Shown piece after piece: positions 43,895 through 52,411 of a stretch of DNA of 54,635 bases (positions within the stretch are counted from its first letter, which is position 1; each line of letters opens with the position of its first letter). The DNA is taken from the NCBI GenBank assembly GCA_017478485.1, contig JAFVDI010000004.1, positions 1 through 54,635 on the forward strand. Reading direction: 5' to 3'. The notes under the pieces were generated by a model. The model searched no databases and was not told where the DNA came from. It saw only the letters and a program-made list of their open reading frames with translations. This stretch comes from Clostridiales bacterium (GTDB lineage Bacteria; Bacillota; Clostridia; Saccharofermentanales; Saccharofermentanaceae). The position numbers and the translations under genes are program-made.

Positions 43895-44126
43895 AAGTGG
43901 TCTTTACGGTAACTCCGTTGAGTCTTCCGATCTTACCTGACAATTCGCTCGTAAGATCCTGCGGGGCATCGATCGCGATGCTGATTATGCTGATGCCTTT
44001 TTCGCGGTAGGGAATGCCCATGCGGCCGATGATGTACTGTGCGGCATCGTGAAGAAGCGCATTCATCTTTTCGACAGACTCTGCGTTTTCAATGATTATC
44101 GTTATGCAGGCAACTCTTGTTTCCAT
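43881..44126 (-). CDS. TM1266-family iron-only hydrogenase system regulator
   Basis: 81 aa. The text ACITIIIENAESVEKMNALLHDAAQYIIGRMGIPYREKGISIISI with an ACT/RAM-like beta-alpha-beta pattern matches the small TM1266 proteins usually found beside HydEFG genes. Role in those systems is putative. Thirteen bp after hypE, overlapping the next gene. Its presence supports a link between this operon and [FeFe]-type cofactor assembly. Confidence 0.85.
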   Translation of the reverse strand: METRVACITIIIENAESVEKMNALLHDAAQYIIGRMGIPYREKGISIISIAIDAPQDLTSELSGKIGRLNGVTVKTTYANH

Positions 44127-44138
44127 ATGGCATCCCCC

Positions 44139-45143
44139 TTAGCAGATCCTGGGAAGCAGCTCGTTTCCGGGCTGCGGCAGATATGTCTTGCCTCCGATAG
44201 AAGTCGTCATGACGACTCTGCCTTTGTTCTCGGCAGTAACTTCACCGATGATCGCTGCGCCCTTCGCGTGTTCTGTTTTCTTCAAAGCTTCAACTACTTT
44301 GTCAGCGTACTCCGCGGGGCAGAACATTACCATTGTTCCCTCACAAGCGAGATACAAAGGCTCAAGTCCCAGCATGCCTGTAACGCCCCTGACTTCAGGT
44401 GCTACAGGAACTGCTTCGGAATTGATGTCGATGCCTACTTCCGACTGGTCGCAGATCTCATAAAGCACCGTGCCTACGCCGCCTCTTGTCGCATCCCTGA
44501 TAACGTGCATTTCAGGGCATACTTCGAGCACTGCTTCAACTGCATCCCAGAGAGGTGCGCAGTCACTCTTAACGTCAGCTTCAATGCCGTATTCGTCACG
44601 GGCAAGAAGTATGCATGTGCCGTGTCTTCCGACGTCGCCCGTAACGATTATCTTGTCACCCGGTTTTGCATTTGCGCCCGAAAGGTTTACTCCTTCAGCA
44701 ATGACACCGACTCCTGCAGTCGTGATGAAAACCTTGTCGACCTGACCTTTTCCGGCAACTTTGGTATCACCTGCGACGATCTTAACGCCCGCTTTTTTGC
44801 AGGTCTCGCCCATTGCCTGAGCGATCTTTTCGAGGTCAGATACGGGGAAGCCTTCCTCAACGATGTAGGAACAAGTGAGATACAGAGGCTTTGCACCCAT
44901 GCATGCGAGATCGTTGACGGTTCCGCAGATGGAGAGCTTGCCGATATTCCCGCCGTTGAATTCCCAGGGAGATACGATGAATCCGTCGGTGGACATCGCG
45001 ATCCTTCCTTCAGGCTTTGGCATTACCGCAGCATCATCTGCGGTGAAATATTCATTTCCAAGATTCTTTTTGAAAAGCTCGGCGATAAGCTCGGAAGTCT
45101 TCCTTCCGCCGCTTCCGTGAGCAAGTGTGATCACGTCACTCAT
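44139..45143 (-). CDS. hypE: Hydrogenase maturation protein HypE
   Basis: 334 aa PurM-like ATPase that dehydrates a carbamoylated C-terminal cysteine to thiocyanate, the source of iron cyanide ligands. N-terminal HGSGGRKTSELIAELF and the glycine-rich nucleotide loop are typical, and the chain ends LLPRIC, the required terminal Cys. ATGA overlap with hypD. Its partner HypF, which supplies the carbamoyl group, is in the same operon. Confidence 0.97.
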   Translation of the reverse strand: MSDVITLAHGSGGRKTSELIAELFKKNLGNEYFTADDAAVMPKPEGRIAMSTDGFIVSPWEFNGGNIGKLSICGTVNDLACMGAKPLYLTCSYIVEEGFPVSDLEKIAQAMGETCKKAGVKIVAGDTKVAGKGQVDKVFITTAGVGVIAEGVNLSGANAKPGDKIIVTGDVGRHGTCILLARDEYGIEADVKSDCAPLWDAVEAVLEVCPEMHVIRDATRGGVGTVLYEICDQSEVGIDINSEAVPVAPEVRGVTGMLGLEPLYLACEGTMVMFCPAEYADKVVEALKKTEHAKGAAIIGEVTAENKGRVVMTTSIGGKTYLPQPGNELLPRIC

Positions 45144-46186
45144 AATTCACCTCCGTACATATAAAAGGCAGAGCATGCGCCTTCGTCAGATACCATGCAC
45201 GCACCGACCGGATGATCGGGATTGCATGCCTTTCCGAAAAGCGGGCACTCATTTGGTGTTATCTTTCCCTGCAGGACATCGCCGCATCTGCATGCGGTCT
45301 TGTACTCAGGTTTGATCTGCGGAACATCGTATTTCTTTCTTGCGTCAAATTCCGCGTATTCATCACGAAGCTGCATGCCGGACATCGGTATCGTTCCGAT
45401 GCCGCGCCACTCCGCATCGCAGGGCTCCATGAACTTATCGACCATTGCGACAGCCGCGGGACTTCCCTCATCCTTTACGACTCTCGGATAGCAGTTGACA
45501 AAGAACGGCTTTCCTTCGCCGAATTTCTTCACGGCAACCGCAAGAGCGGTCAGAAGCTCGCTTCCGGTAAATCCGGCTATTACTCCCGATACGCCTTTTT
45601 CACACATGTCTTTGCAGATCTGAGTTCCGGTTATCGCATGAACGTGACCCGGGTAAAGGAAAGCGTCGCAGCTCTTGCCCATTGCTTCATAAGCGCCGGG
45701 CATCGTCTTGTTCGCAGTAAGGATCGAGAAGTTCTTAAGGCCTGCAGCCATCGCTTTCTTGACTGCGATGACATCTGAAGGCGTTGTCGTCTCAAATCCG
45801 ACGGAGAGAAAAACGACCTGCTCCTCAGGATTATCCTGAGCGATCTTCACTGCATCGAAAGGCGCATATACAACCTTGATCTTAGCGCCTTTCGCGCGCG
45901 CTCCGGCAAGTGACATCTTCGATCCGGGAACTCTTACGAGATCACCGAATGTAGTGATCGTGCAGCCCTTTTCGAGCGCGAGATATACAGCCTCGTCAAT
46001 GAAGCTGACAGGCGTTACGCACACCGGGCAGCCGGGGCCCGAGATGAGATTTATCTTAGGTGATAAGATCCTTCTGATTCCCTGTCTGAAGATCTCGTGA
46101 GTATGCGTGCCGCAGACTTCCATTATCCTGAAATCAGGGCCGTCGTAATTTTCAAGATAGGATCTTGCTTCTTCAATCGTGCTCAT
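45140..46186 (-). CDS. hypD: Hydrogenase maturation protein HypD
   Basis: 348 aa Fe-S scaffold on which Fe(CN)2CO is built with HypC. Motifs MEVCGTHTHEIFRQG, GPGCPVCVTP (redox Cys pair) and FETTTP are intact, and the C-terminal cluster is bound by CRCGDVLQGKITPNEC and later Cys residues (PVGACMVSDEGAC). It overlaps both neighbours with ATGA, consistent with coordinated synthesis. Confidence 0.97.
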   Translation of the reverse strand: MSTIEEARSYLENYDGPDFRIMEVCGTHTHEIFRQGIRRILSPKINLISGPGCPVCVTPVSFIDEAVYLALEKGCTITTFGDLVRVPGSKMSLAGARAKGAKIKVVYAPFDAVKIAQDNPEEQVVFLSVGFETTTPSDVIAVKKAMAAGLKNFSILTANKTMPGAYEAMGKSCDAFLYPGHVHAITGTQICKDMCEKGVSGVIAGFTGSELLTALAVAVKKFGEGKPFFVNCYPRVVKDEGSPAAVAMVDKFMEPCDAEWRGIGTIPMSGMQLRDEYAEFDARKKYDVPQIKPEYKTACRCGDVLQGKITPNECPLFGKACNPDHPVGACMVSDEGACSAFYMYGGEL

Positions 46187-46395
46187 TTGAGATACTCCTC
46201 ATTAAGCTTGTCGGTCTCGTTCTTGTCATCGTCAGTGATCTTTGCGATCGCTGCGCCCGCGTGTACCATTACGTATTCACCGGGTTCAAGGTCGTCCAGG
46301 AGTTCTGCTGAAACTTCGCGCTTTGCTCCCGATGCGTCAACGATGGCAACGCCGTCCTTAACGCTGATGACTTTTGCTGATAAACCTACACACAT
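46183..46395 (-). CDS. hypC: Hydrogenase maturation chaperone HypC
   Basis: 70 aa. Starts MCVGLSAKVISV, and Cys2 after Met removal is the iron-binding residue; the following beta-barrel ends with GEYVMVHAGAAIAKI, as in the family. HypC carries iron to HypD and delivers the finished unit to its target. The target here is unknown, since no NiFe large subunit is in view. Confidence 0.96.
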   Translation of the reverse strand: MCVGLSAKVISVKDGVAIVDASGAKREVSAELLDDLEPGEYVMVHAGAAIAKITDDDKNETDKLNEEYLK

Positions 46396-46397
46396 CT

Positions 46398-48674
46398 TTA
46401 TATTCCTCCGTCCTTTAATTTATTCATTCCGTAAAATGCCTGACCGATACTGATGCCGCCGTCGTTCGGGGGTATCAGGCTGTGGATCAGGACGTTAAAT
46501 CCTCTGTTCTCCAATGCCTTCTTTGTTATGTCGAGGAGAAGCGTATTCTGGTAGCATCCGCCGCTTAAGCAGGCAGTCCTCACGGTTCCCGCATTTGCCG
46601 AAACAAATTCCGCGGCAGCTTCTCCAAGGAGACTGTGGAATCTGTAAGCGAGCTCTCTGGGATCTTCTCCGGCGAGCCTTCTTTGAACAAGATCCCTGAC
46701 GATCATGTCCGTCTCGATGTATTCGCCCGTGAGCTCGTAATCACATGCGGCAACGTGGTTCCTGCACTTCATCGCTTCATACATCAGAGCAGTTGAAGCT
46801 TCGCCTTCAAAAGTGTTTTCATATCTGATGCCGAGTATCGCAGACACAGCATCGAAAAGCCTTCCCGCAGATGTTGAAACTACAGAGTTGAGCTTGCCGT
46901 CGTGCATCGCTTTATGCATCTTGAAATTGCCGTTCCTTATGAGATTCAGTCTGTCTAAGATCTCTTCAGCCCTGCTGCCGCAGATGTCGATCAGCATTGA
47001 TACGGCGATCCTCCAACCTTCTTTTGAAGCTGCGTCGCCGCCTGTCTGAAGGAACGGCTTGATCGAACCGAGTCTTGTAAAATCAGATGGGCTGCACTTC
47101 AATACTTCTCCTCCCCAGATCGTGCCGTCAGTACCGTATCCGGTTCCGTCAAAAGATACTCCGATGCACTCGCCGTGATAGTCGTTCTCTGCCATGCACG
47201 AAAGGATGTGCGCGTAGTGGTGCTGGACTCTCACCAAAGGAAGTCCCGACTCTTCAGCCGCAAGTGACGAATTGTATGAAGGATGCAGATCGCATACCGC
47301 AAGCTGAGGCTTTGTCTCAAGCAGCGTTTCCATTCTTTCGACTGATTCCGCAAGCACCGCTTTGCCGCGCAGATCAGTTAGATCTCCGATGTAGGAAGAC
47401 GGATAGAACAGGTTGTTCACGCCTATGCAGAACGTATTCTTGAGCTCTCCGCCGTACGCGATGACCGAACCTTTGAGGTCTTCACTCATCATGTAAGGAA
47501 GCGGCGCGTAACCTCTCGAACGTCTTATCATGTAAGGCTTACCGTTATAGAAATCCATGACGGAATCATCGGCTCTGATCCTTATCTTTCTGTTGTGAGT
47601 AAGTATCGCATCGCAGAACCTTGCGATCTCTCTTCTGGCATCGTCATCGTCCCTGCAGATGGGAAGTCCTGATATGTTTCCGCTCGTCATTATGAGAGTG
47701 TCAGGCATGGTGATGCCGTCATCATAATCGAACAGCAGGCTCTGCAAAGGCGCATAAGGAAGCATTACCCCGAGCTTCGGATTGCCGGGTGCGACGCTCC
47801 TTGCAAGACCGGATCCGTCCTTTCTTTCGAGCAGGATTATCGGCTTTTGATGACCCTTAAGTATCTCCTCCTGCAAAGGCAGCATCTCGCAGTGAGCCCT
47901 GACAACGCCGGCTGACTTCATCATGACTGCAAAAGGCTTCGCGGGACGGTGCTTCAATTCACGCAGTCTTCTGACCGCATCTTCGTTATACGCGTCGCAT
48001 GCGATGTGGAATCCTCCGATTCCTTTTACTGCAACGATCCCGCCTTCTGAAAGAAGCTTTCTCGCATAAGTTATCGCTTCTCTTCCGCGTCTGTTTTCAG
48101 GGTCATCGAGGATGAACACTTCAGGTCCGCAGTCATTGCAGCAGACAGGCTGCGCATCATATCTTCTCGTATCGGGATCGTGGTATTCTGATGCGCACTT
48201 TTCGCACATCGGGAATTCCTTCATCGACGTTCTCTCGCGGTCATAGGGAAGGCTGTCCAATATCGTCAGCCTAGGACCGCAGCATGTGCAGTTGATGAAC
48301 GGATGCAGATATCTTCTGTTCTTTTTGTCGTAGAGTTCTTCAAGGCATTCATCGCAGATCGCAATGTCCGGAGATACAAAGATCTCGCCTGATGTCTTGC
48401 CACTCTCAATGATCTCGAAACTGTCGAAGATCTGCGCGTCATCGAGCGTCCTGTTGTCTATCTTGAGTATAGCAGCACGCTTGGGCGGCTGCTCTTCAAT
48501 GAGCCTTACAAACGCATCGACTTTTTCTTCTTCACCCTGAGCAAAGATCTCAACATAAGGACCGAGGTTTGCAACAGTTCCGGTTACTCCGCATGCCGTG
48601 GCATGGCGCGCTACGACGGGGCGCATTCCCACACCCTGAACTATGCCGTAAACCTTGAGCCTAACAGTCTTCAT
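46398..48674 (-). CDS. hypF: Carbamoyltransferase HypF
   Basis: 758 aa. Uses carbamoyl phosphate to carbamoylate HypE. The order is acylphosphatase domain (~1-90, GIVQGVGMRPVVARHA), two zinc fingers (CDECLEELYDKKN to CTCCG, CEKCASEYHD to CCNDCG), a YrdC-like domain (~200-380) and a Kae1-like domain with QHHYAH. Abuts the preceding nitrogenase-like gene (TAAATG). Full length and apparently functional. Confidence 0.97.
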   Translation of the reverse strand: MKTVRLKVYGIVQGVGMRPVVARHATACGVTGTVANLGPYVEIFAQGEEEKVDAFVRLIEEQPPKRAAILKIDNRTLDDAQIFDSFEIIESGKTSGEIFVSPDIAICDECLEELYDKKNRRYLHPFINCTCCGPRLTILDSLPYDRERTSMKEFPMCEKCASEYHDPDTRRYDAQPVCCNDCGPEVFILDDPENRRGREAITYARKLLSEGGIVAVKGIGGFHIACDAYNEDAVRRLRELKHRPAKPFAVMMKSAGVVRAHCEMLPLQEEILKGHQKPIILLERKDGSGLARSVAPGNPKLGVMLPYAPLQSLLFDYDDGITMPDTLIMTSGNISGLPICRDDDDARREIARFCDAILTHNRKIRIRADDSVMDFYNGKPYMIRRSRGYAPLPYMMSEDLKGSVIAYGGELKNTFCIGVNNLFYPSSYIGDLTDLRGKAVLAESVERMETLLETKPQLAVCDLHPSYNSSLAAEESGLPLVRVQHHYAHILSCMAENDYHGECIGVSFDGTGYGTDGTIWGGEVLKCSPSDFTRLGSIKPFLQTGGDAASKEGWRIAVSMLIDICGSRAEEILDRLNLIRNGNFKMHKAMHDGKLNSVVSTSAGRLFDAVSAILGIRYENTFEGEASTALMYEAMKCRNHVAACDYELTGEYIETDMIVRDLVQRRLAGEDPRELAYRFHSLLGEAAAEFVSANAGTVRTACLSGGCYQNTLLLDITKKALENRGFNVLIHSLIPPNDGGISIGQAFYGMNKLKDGGI

Positions 48675-49604
48675 TTATCTTCTCCCGCTGAGCGCAAAAA
48701 ACGGCGCATCTATCCACTGTCCCCTGAATCCTTCAGCCAGCGGCTTTAAGCATTCGTCAGCAATGATGACATCGTAGCCTCCGTTGACCGCGAGGTCAGT
48801 GAACTCGTCTTCTTCGGTGATCTTTTTGTCGCCCTCTCTCTTTATCTCATCGTGCAGCGTAAAGAACGTTGCGATGTCGCAGTCAATGCCCTTGTCTCTC
48901 AGTGTCTTTCCGAAGACCTCATCGTGGCATACAAGGACCTTGCCTGAAGGGATCTTTTCAGCCGCATCAGCTGCCGCACTGCTGAAGATCTCATAAGGCA
49001 GACCGATCTTTTCCGCTGCTTCGATGCCCGATGCGGAAGCCGCGGTTATCTTGGTCGAAGGTCCGATATTACGGTAGTCTTCAAGCGTCTGATCTTCAAA
49101 ACCTGCGCCGTAAGTAAGCGGAGTCTTTCCAAGCGTGATCTTTCCGAGAGATCCGTCCTTTGAAATGAATCCGTCAGCCAATGCCTTATAGGCCATGGCT
49201 TCGCCTTCGTCGTAAAGCCTCATTCCGTCAGTCGCCACCGTAAGTATGGGAAGGCTGATCTCTTTTTCGAGCATGCGCTTCAGCGCCTTGTAATCCGTTG
49301 CGATAGTTGCGGGAACAGGTGTTCCGATGAGCGCAACGAAAGAAGCGTCTATCTTTTTGCAGGCGTCAGCGATCTTTGATACGAGGAGCTTGTCGCGTCC
49401 CAGGATCGCATCCATGTCACGCAGGCCCGCCGAGAAGACCGCGGACCTTTCGTCCTGCCACCTGGGCTCGTCGAAGCCGCAGATGTTTCCGGTGCAGCCG
49501 CCCGCATCTATGATGACGATCAGGCCTCCAAGACCGTAAAGAACGGATGAAGCTCCGGACTGGTCAGGGGCAAATGGTGTCAATACTTTACGGAGACCTT
49601 TCAT
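48675..49604 (-). CDS. Nitrogenase component 1-like protein, small type (first pair, K-like)
   Basis: 309 aa. I place the start at ATG 49604, which shares ATGA with the upstream stop; a longer frame back to 49691 is out of context. Contains IIDAGGCTGNICGFDEPRW, with Cys37 aligned to the only conserved Cys of the second-pair small subunit, and ALIGTPVPAT where the second NifK cysteine would be. Lacks the extra 100-150 residues of NifK. Probably pairs with the 437-aa protein. Confidence 0.8.
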   Translation of the reverse strand: MKGLRKVLTPFAPDQSGASSVLYGLGGLIVIIDAGGCTGNICGFDEPRWQDERSAVFSAGLRDMDAILGRDKLLVSKIADACKKIDASFVALIGTPVPATIATDYKALKRMLEKEISLPILTVATDGMRLYDEGEAMAYKALADGFISKDGSLGKITLGKTPLTYGAGFEDQTLEDYRNIGPSTKITAASASGIEAAEKIGLPYEIFSSAAADAAEKIPSGKVLVCHDEVFGKTLRDKGIDCDIATFFTLHDEIKREGDKKITEEDEFTDLAVNGGYDVIIADECLKPLAEGFRGQWIDAPFFALSGRR

Positions 49605-50914
49605 GCGCGCGCCTCCTTCATTGTCTGATGAACCGTTTCCATGAGCTTTGTGATGCCCTGGAATCCGAAAGGCTGGATGTCGCTGTTCCATGCGATATTA
49701 GGTATGCCCGGGCAGTAGAAAGCCGCATCCTTTCCGAGGCTTATGTGTGCGCGGGAGGCGGACACATCGTAGTAGAGCATGGTCGGCTCCATATTGCAGA
49801 AGATCTTCGTGTCAGGCGAAAGCTCCGCGAGCCTGCTGACATATTTGAACTTCTCGGGAGCCAGAGTACCGTAGATCTCGTCAACCTTAAATCCGTATCT
49901 TGCGAGCGACAATGCGAGTTCAAAAGGATCTGCGTTCAGGCACTCTCCTATGTTGAATGTCAGATCCGGGAAGGATGCCTTCAGAGAATCCACCGCTTCC
50001 TGAGCCTTCGCCTCCTCAACGGAAACGTCGATGTCTATTCCGACGGCATTGGCAAAAGCCTTGTACTGGGCTGAGGTCCTGGCAACGTCGTGGATCCTCG
50101 TAAGTTCAATGTAAGGTATGCCGAGGCGCTGGCTCATATCATGCGCAGCGGCCCTGACTTCGGGGTTTGTAACAATGTTAAAGTTCGCCGAGGCCATCTT
50201 GAGGAACTCATCGTAAGTGCCGCATGTGGAGATCTGGCGGATGTGTTTTACGCCGGCATCAGTGAGGATCTTAAAGAGCTCTCCATCTTCCAGCGGGGCG
50301 AAATTTCCGATAATGTTGACACTCCCGGGATCCTTTTCCATGGGTTCGAGGAGCGAATAAAGAGTCTGTCTGACATGAACCATGGGAGGTCTTCTGCCCT
50401 CTCTGGTGAGCGCATACATGTAGCTCGGTCTGACTCTCGTTCCGTCACCCAGAGCTTTTTCGCAGGCTGAGCAGACTCTTTCCATATCAGTTCCGAGGAG
50501 CGCGTCAACGCAGGTGATGCAGATCATGACGACTCTGGGCTTCTTCCCCTTCTGTCCTTCCAGGAAAGACACAACCTCACAGACCGCTTCAGGGATCCTC
50601 TTGAGGTGCCTGCCGGTAACGAGGTCCGTCTCATCCATCATGAGGTAGAAGAAACGGTCCTTATACTGAGGCATGGAACTTACGATCGAAGTATTCCTGC
50701 CGCAGCATCCGGGTGCAACGATCAGCATGACCGACTCGGGAACCGCAAGGCCCGCTCTCTTAACGCCGAATCCTTCGGCTCCGGGAGAATTATAAGCCAG
50801 CGTTGCAGGTGAGCTGTAAACGAGGCCATGTCCGCCCGAGAGCTCCTTCGGAATGTTCTCTTTGCCGAGGTCTCTTATCTGCGCAGCTGTATACTGTACC
50901 GCTTTTCCAGCCAT
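49601..50914 (-). CDS. Nitrogenase component 1-like protein, large type (first pair, D-like)
   Basis: 437 aa. The first cluster motif reads VAPGCCGRNTS (Cys70/71) and the second MICITCVDALLGTDM (Cys132/135), matching nitrogenase alpha-subunit cluster sites, followed by PSYMYALTREGRRPPMVHVRQTLY. A later CGTYDEF motif may be another ligand. The FeMo-cofactor Cys/His pair cannot be identified by eye. It follows the NifH-like gene with a 1-bp overlap, as D follows H in nitrogenase operons. Confidence 0.84.
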   Translation of the reverse strand: MAGKAVQYTAAQIRDLGKENIPKELSGGHGLVYSSPATLAYNSPGAEGFGVKRAGLAVPESVMLIVAPGCCGRNTSIVSSMPQYKDRFFYLMMDETDLVTGRHLKRIPEAVCEVVSFLEGQKGKKPRVVMICITCVDALLGTDMERVCSACEKALGDGTRVRPSYMYALTREGRRPPMVHVRQTLYSLLEPMEKDPGSVNIIGNFAPLEDGELFKILTDAGVKHIRQISTCGTYDEFLKMASANFNIVTNPEVRAAAHDMSQRLGIPYIELTRIHDVARTSAQYKAFANAVGIDIDVSVEEAKAQEAVDSLKASFPDLTFNIGECLNADPFELALSLARYGFKVDEIYGTLAPEKFKYVSRLAELSPDTKIFCNMEPTMLYYDVSASRAHISLGKDAAFYCPGIPNIAWNSDIQPFGFQGITKLMETVHQTMKEARA

Positions 50915-51666
50915 TACTTTTCCTCACCGATCAGCTTCTTCGCAAGCTCAAGGAAGTGCTGTGAAACCTCGCACTCAGGCCTGCTCTCGACCGCTGTATG
51001 TCCCATGTCCTCGCACTCGTTGATGTCGTCGGATCTCGGGATCTCGGCTATGACATCAATGCCGTGTTCCTTTGCAAACGAATATACTTTCTCGGTCTCG
51101 CCGGGAACGTTCCTGTGATTGAGTATGACGCCTCCGACATGGGCATATCCCCTGTCCTCGAAATTCTTAACCGCCTGGCAGATGTTATTCGCAGCATAAA
51201 GAGCCATCTTTTCGCCGGAAGTGACGATAAGGACCTGCTCTGCGTAGCCTTCCCTGATGGGGGCGGCAAAACCGCCGCAGACAACGTCTCCTAAGACGTC
51301 ATAAAGAACGACGTCAGGCTTTCTCTTTTCGAAAAGTTCAAGTTCATCCAAAAGATTGAATGTGGCGATTATGCCTCTGCCTGCACATCCGAGGCCGGGT
51401 GTGGGTCCGCCTGTCTCGATGCAGAGTATCCCTCCGAAGCCTTCTGCGGAGATCTCTTCCGCGGATGTGGGCTCGCCGCCTTCCCTAAGGATCTCGATAA
51501 CAGGCTTCAGGGGTTTTCCGCCAAGAAGATTGATCGTCGAATCAGCCTTGGGATCGCAGCCGATCTGGATGACGCTCTTGCCGAGCCTTGCGAAGGCCGC
51601 GGCGAGGTTTGAAGTGACGGTGGATTTTCCGATCCCGCCTTTGCCGTAAACTGCGATCTTAAGCAT
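50914..51666 (-). CDS. NifH-like Fe protein (nitrogenase-type reductase ATPase)
   Basis: About 250 aa. Walker [19 protein letters not shown]; both [4Fe-4S] cysteines are present (GLGCAGRGI and [17 protein letters not shown]), as are the switch residues [10 protein letters not shown]. The protein would pass electrons to a nitrogenase-like component. ATG 51666 is chosen because AAAGGAG lies just upstream; the ORF extension to 51726 runs through the leader hairpins. First gene of the 12-gene operon. Not a true nifH in context, since neither nifDK-type genes of normal length nor nifB are nearby. Confidence 0.92.
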   Translation of the reverse strand: MLKIAVYGKGGIGKSTVTSNLAAAFARLGKSVIQIGCDPKADSTINLLGGKPLKPVIEILREGGEPTSAEEISAEGFGGILCIETGGPTPGLGCAGRGIIATFNLLDELELFEKRKPDVVLYDVLGDVVCGGFAAPIREGYAEQVLIVTSGEKMALYAANNICQAVKNFEDRGYAHVGGVILNHRNVPGETEKVYSFAKEHGIDVIAEIPRSDDINECEDMGHTAVESRPECEVSQHFLELAKKLIGEEK

Positions 51667-51779
51667 AAAAAACTCCTTTGCCCATGACGGACGAAGGAGC
51701 CTAAAAAACTTCATGCAAAAAGTCATTTAAGACTATTCCCGCTCGGAAAACACCTTGCCGTCAGAGTCTGATCTTTACT
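51667..51779 (-). promoter_or_regulatory. ZTP (pfl)-type riboswitch leader with SD-sequestering terminator
   Basis: A ~113-nt leader. On the RNA strand, P1 pairs AGACU (51769-51765) with AGUCU (51734-51730). CUGACGG next to it matches the ZTP aptamer 5' domain, and GACGG (51762-51758) can pair with CCGUC (51690-51686) as the pseudoknot. The 3' element CCGUCAUGGGC resembles the conserved CCGNCUGGGC. CUCCUU (51699-51694) pairs with AAGGAG (51678-51673), burying the nifH-like ribosome site and followed by TTTTTT. ZTP riboswitches sense a purine/folate stress signal. Class assignment by eye. Confidence 0.65.
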
Positions 51780-51785
51780 GATCCC

Positions 51786-51814
51786 ATTTTAATGCGCGCA
51801 TAAATAGCAGTCAA
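51786..51814 (-). promoter_or_regulatory. Promoter of the nitrogenase-like operon
   Basis: On the minus strand TTGACT (51814-51809) and TAAAAT (51791-51786) are 17 bases apart. Transcription would begin near 51779, so the riboswitch occupies the entire leader. Confidence 0.75.
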
Positions 51815-51995
51815 TTCGTTTCCGTCATTTGTCGGAAATACATTCAAAAACAGCACGAAAAATGAATTCCGGAACGTACTTTCTGTGTCAAACCCGTTAT
51901 TTTTTTATGCAATTCGTTGCAAAACCAAGAATTATTGATAAAATCATTTCGGTTGGAAACATAATTCCAACCTGCATTTTAAGGAGGATTTATAT

Positions 51996-52253
51996 ATGCC
52001 AGGAAAAACACAGGGAATCGTAAGTATGGTATGCGGACTTGTTTCCATCTTCGGAAGCTATTCTTTCGGTGTAACCATTGTCGTAGCTATCGTTGGTCTC
52101 GTTATGAGCAAGAAGGCTACAGAAGCAGGTTATCAGGGAACACCCGTTAAGGTTGGTAAGATCACATCAATCATCGGTCTGATCCTTTCGATCGTTATGC
52201 TCGTTGTTGGTATCATTGTTATGGCAGCTGCTGCAGCTCTTCAGGCTAACTGA
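51996..52253 (+). CDS. Small two-helix membrane protein (DUF4190-like)
   Basis: 85 aa with two membrane helices (GIVSMVCGLVSIFGSYSFGVTIVVAIVGLV and ITSIIGLILSIVMLVVGIIVMAAAA) separated by KKATEAGYQGTPVKVGK. This pattern, and its length, resemble DUF4190-type proteins; function unknown. AAGGAGG sits six bases before ATG 51996. A TAAAAT -10 box near 51936 may drive it. Divergent from the operon. Confidence 0.75.
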   Translation: MPGKTQGIVSMVCGLVSIFGSYSFGVTIVVAIVGLVMSKKATEAGYQGTPVKVGKITSIIGLILSIVMLVVGIIVMAAAAALQAN

Positions 52254-52286
52254 TCTTATCAGTCAGGATCAAAAACTAACAAAGTA

Positions 52287-52321
52287 CCCCGAAAGTCACG
52301 CACTTTCGGGGTGTTTTTTTA
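52287..52321 (+). terminator. Terminator of the small membrane protein gene
   Basis: CCCCGAAAGT (52288-52297) pairs perfectly with ACTTTCGGGG (52303-52312), 5-nt loop, followed by TG and a run of T. Confidence 0.95.
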
Positions 52322-52411
52322 TTATATTTTGTATTTGAGTGTTAAACTATTTTTTGAAATTATATATATAATGATTTAGTTTAGTGAACTTTAAGGGGTC
52401 AATTTACTAAT

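Noticed and set aside
39569..51666. True Mo-nitrogenase (nif) cluster
   Set aside because: Component 1 proteins are too short and lack the full cysteine set; no nifB, nifEN of normal length or nifV are seen.
51667..51779. Moco or cobalamin riboswitch
   Set aside because: A first look at GGGAAU and similar text was suggestive, but the P1 plus GACGG/CCGUC pseudoknot and CCGUC-UGGGC element fit the ZTP class better.
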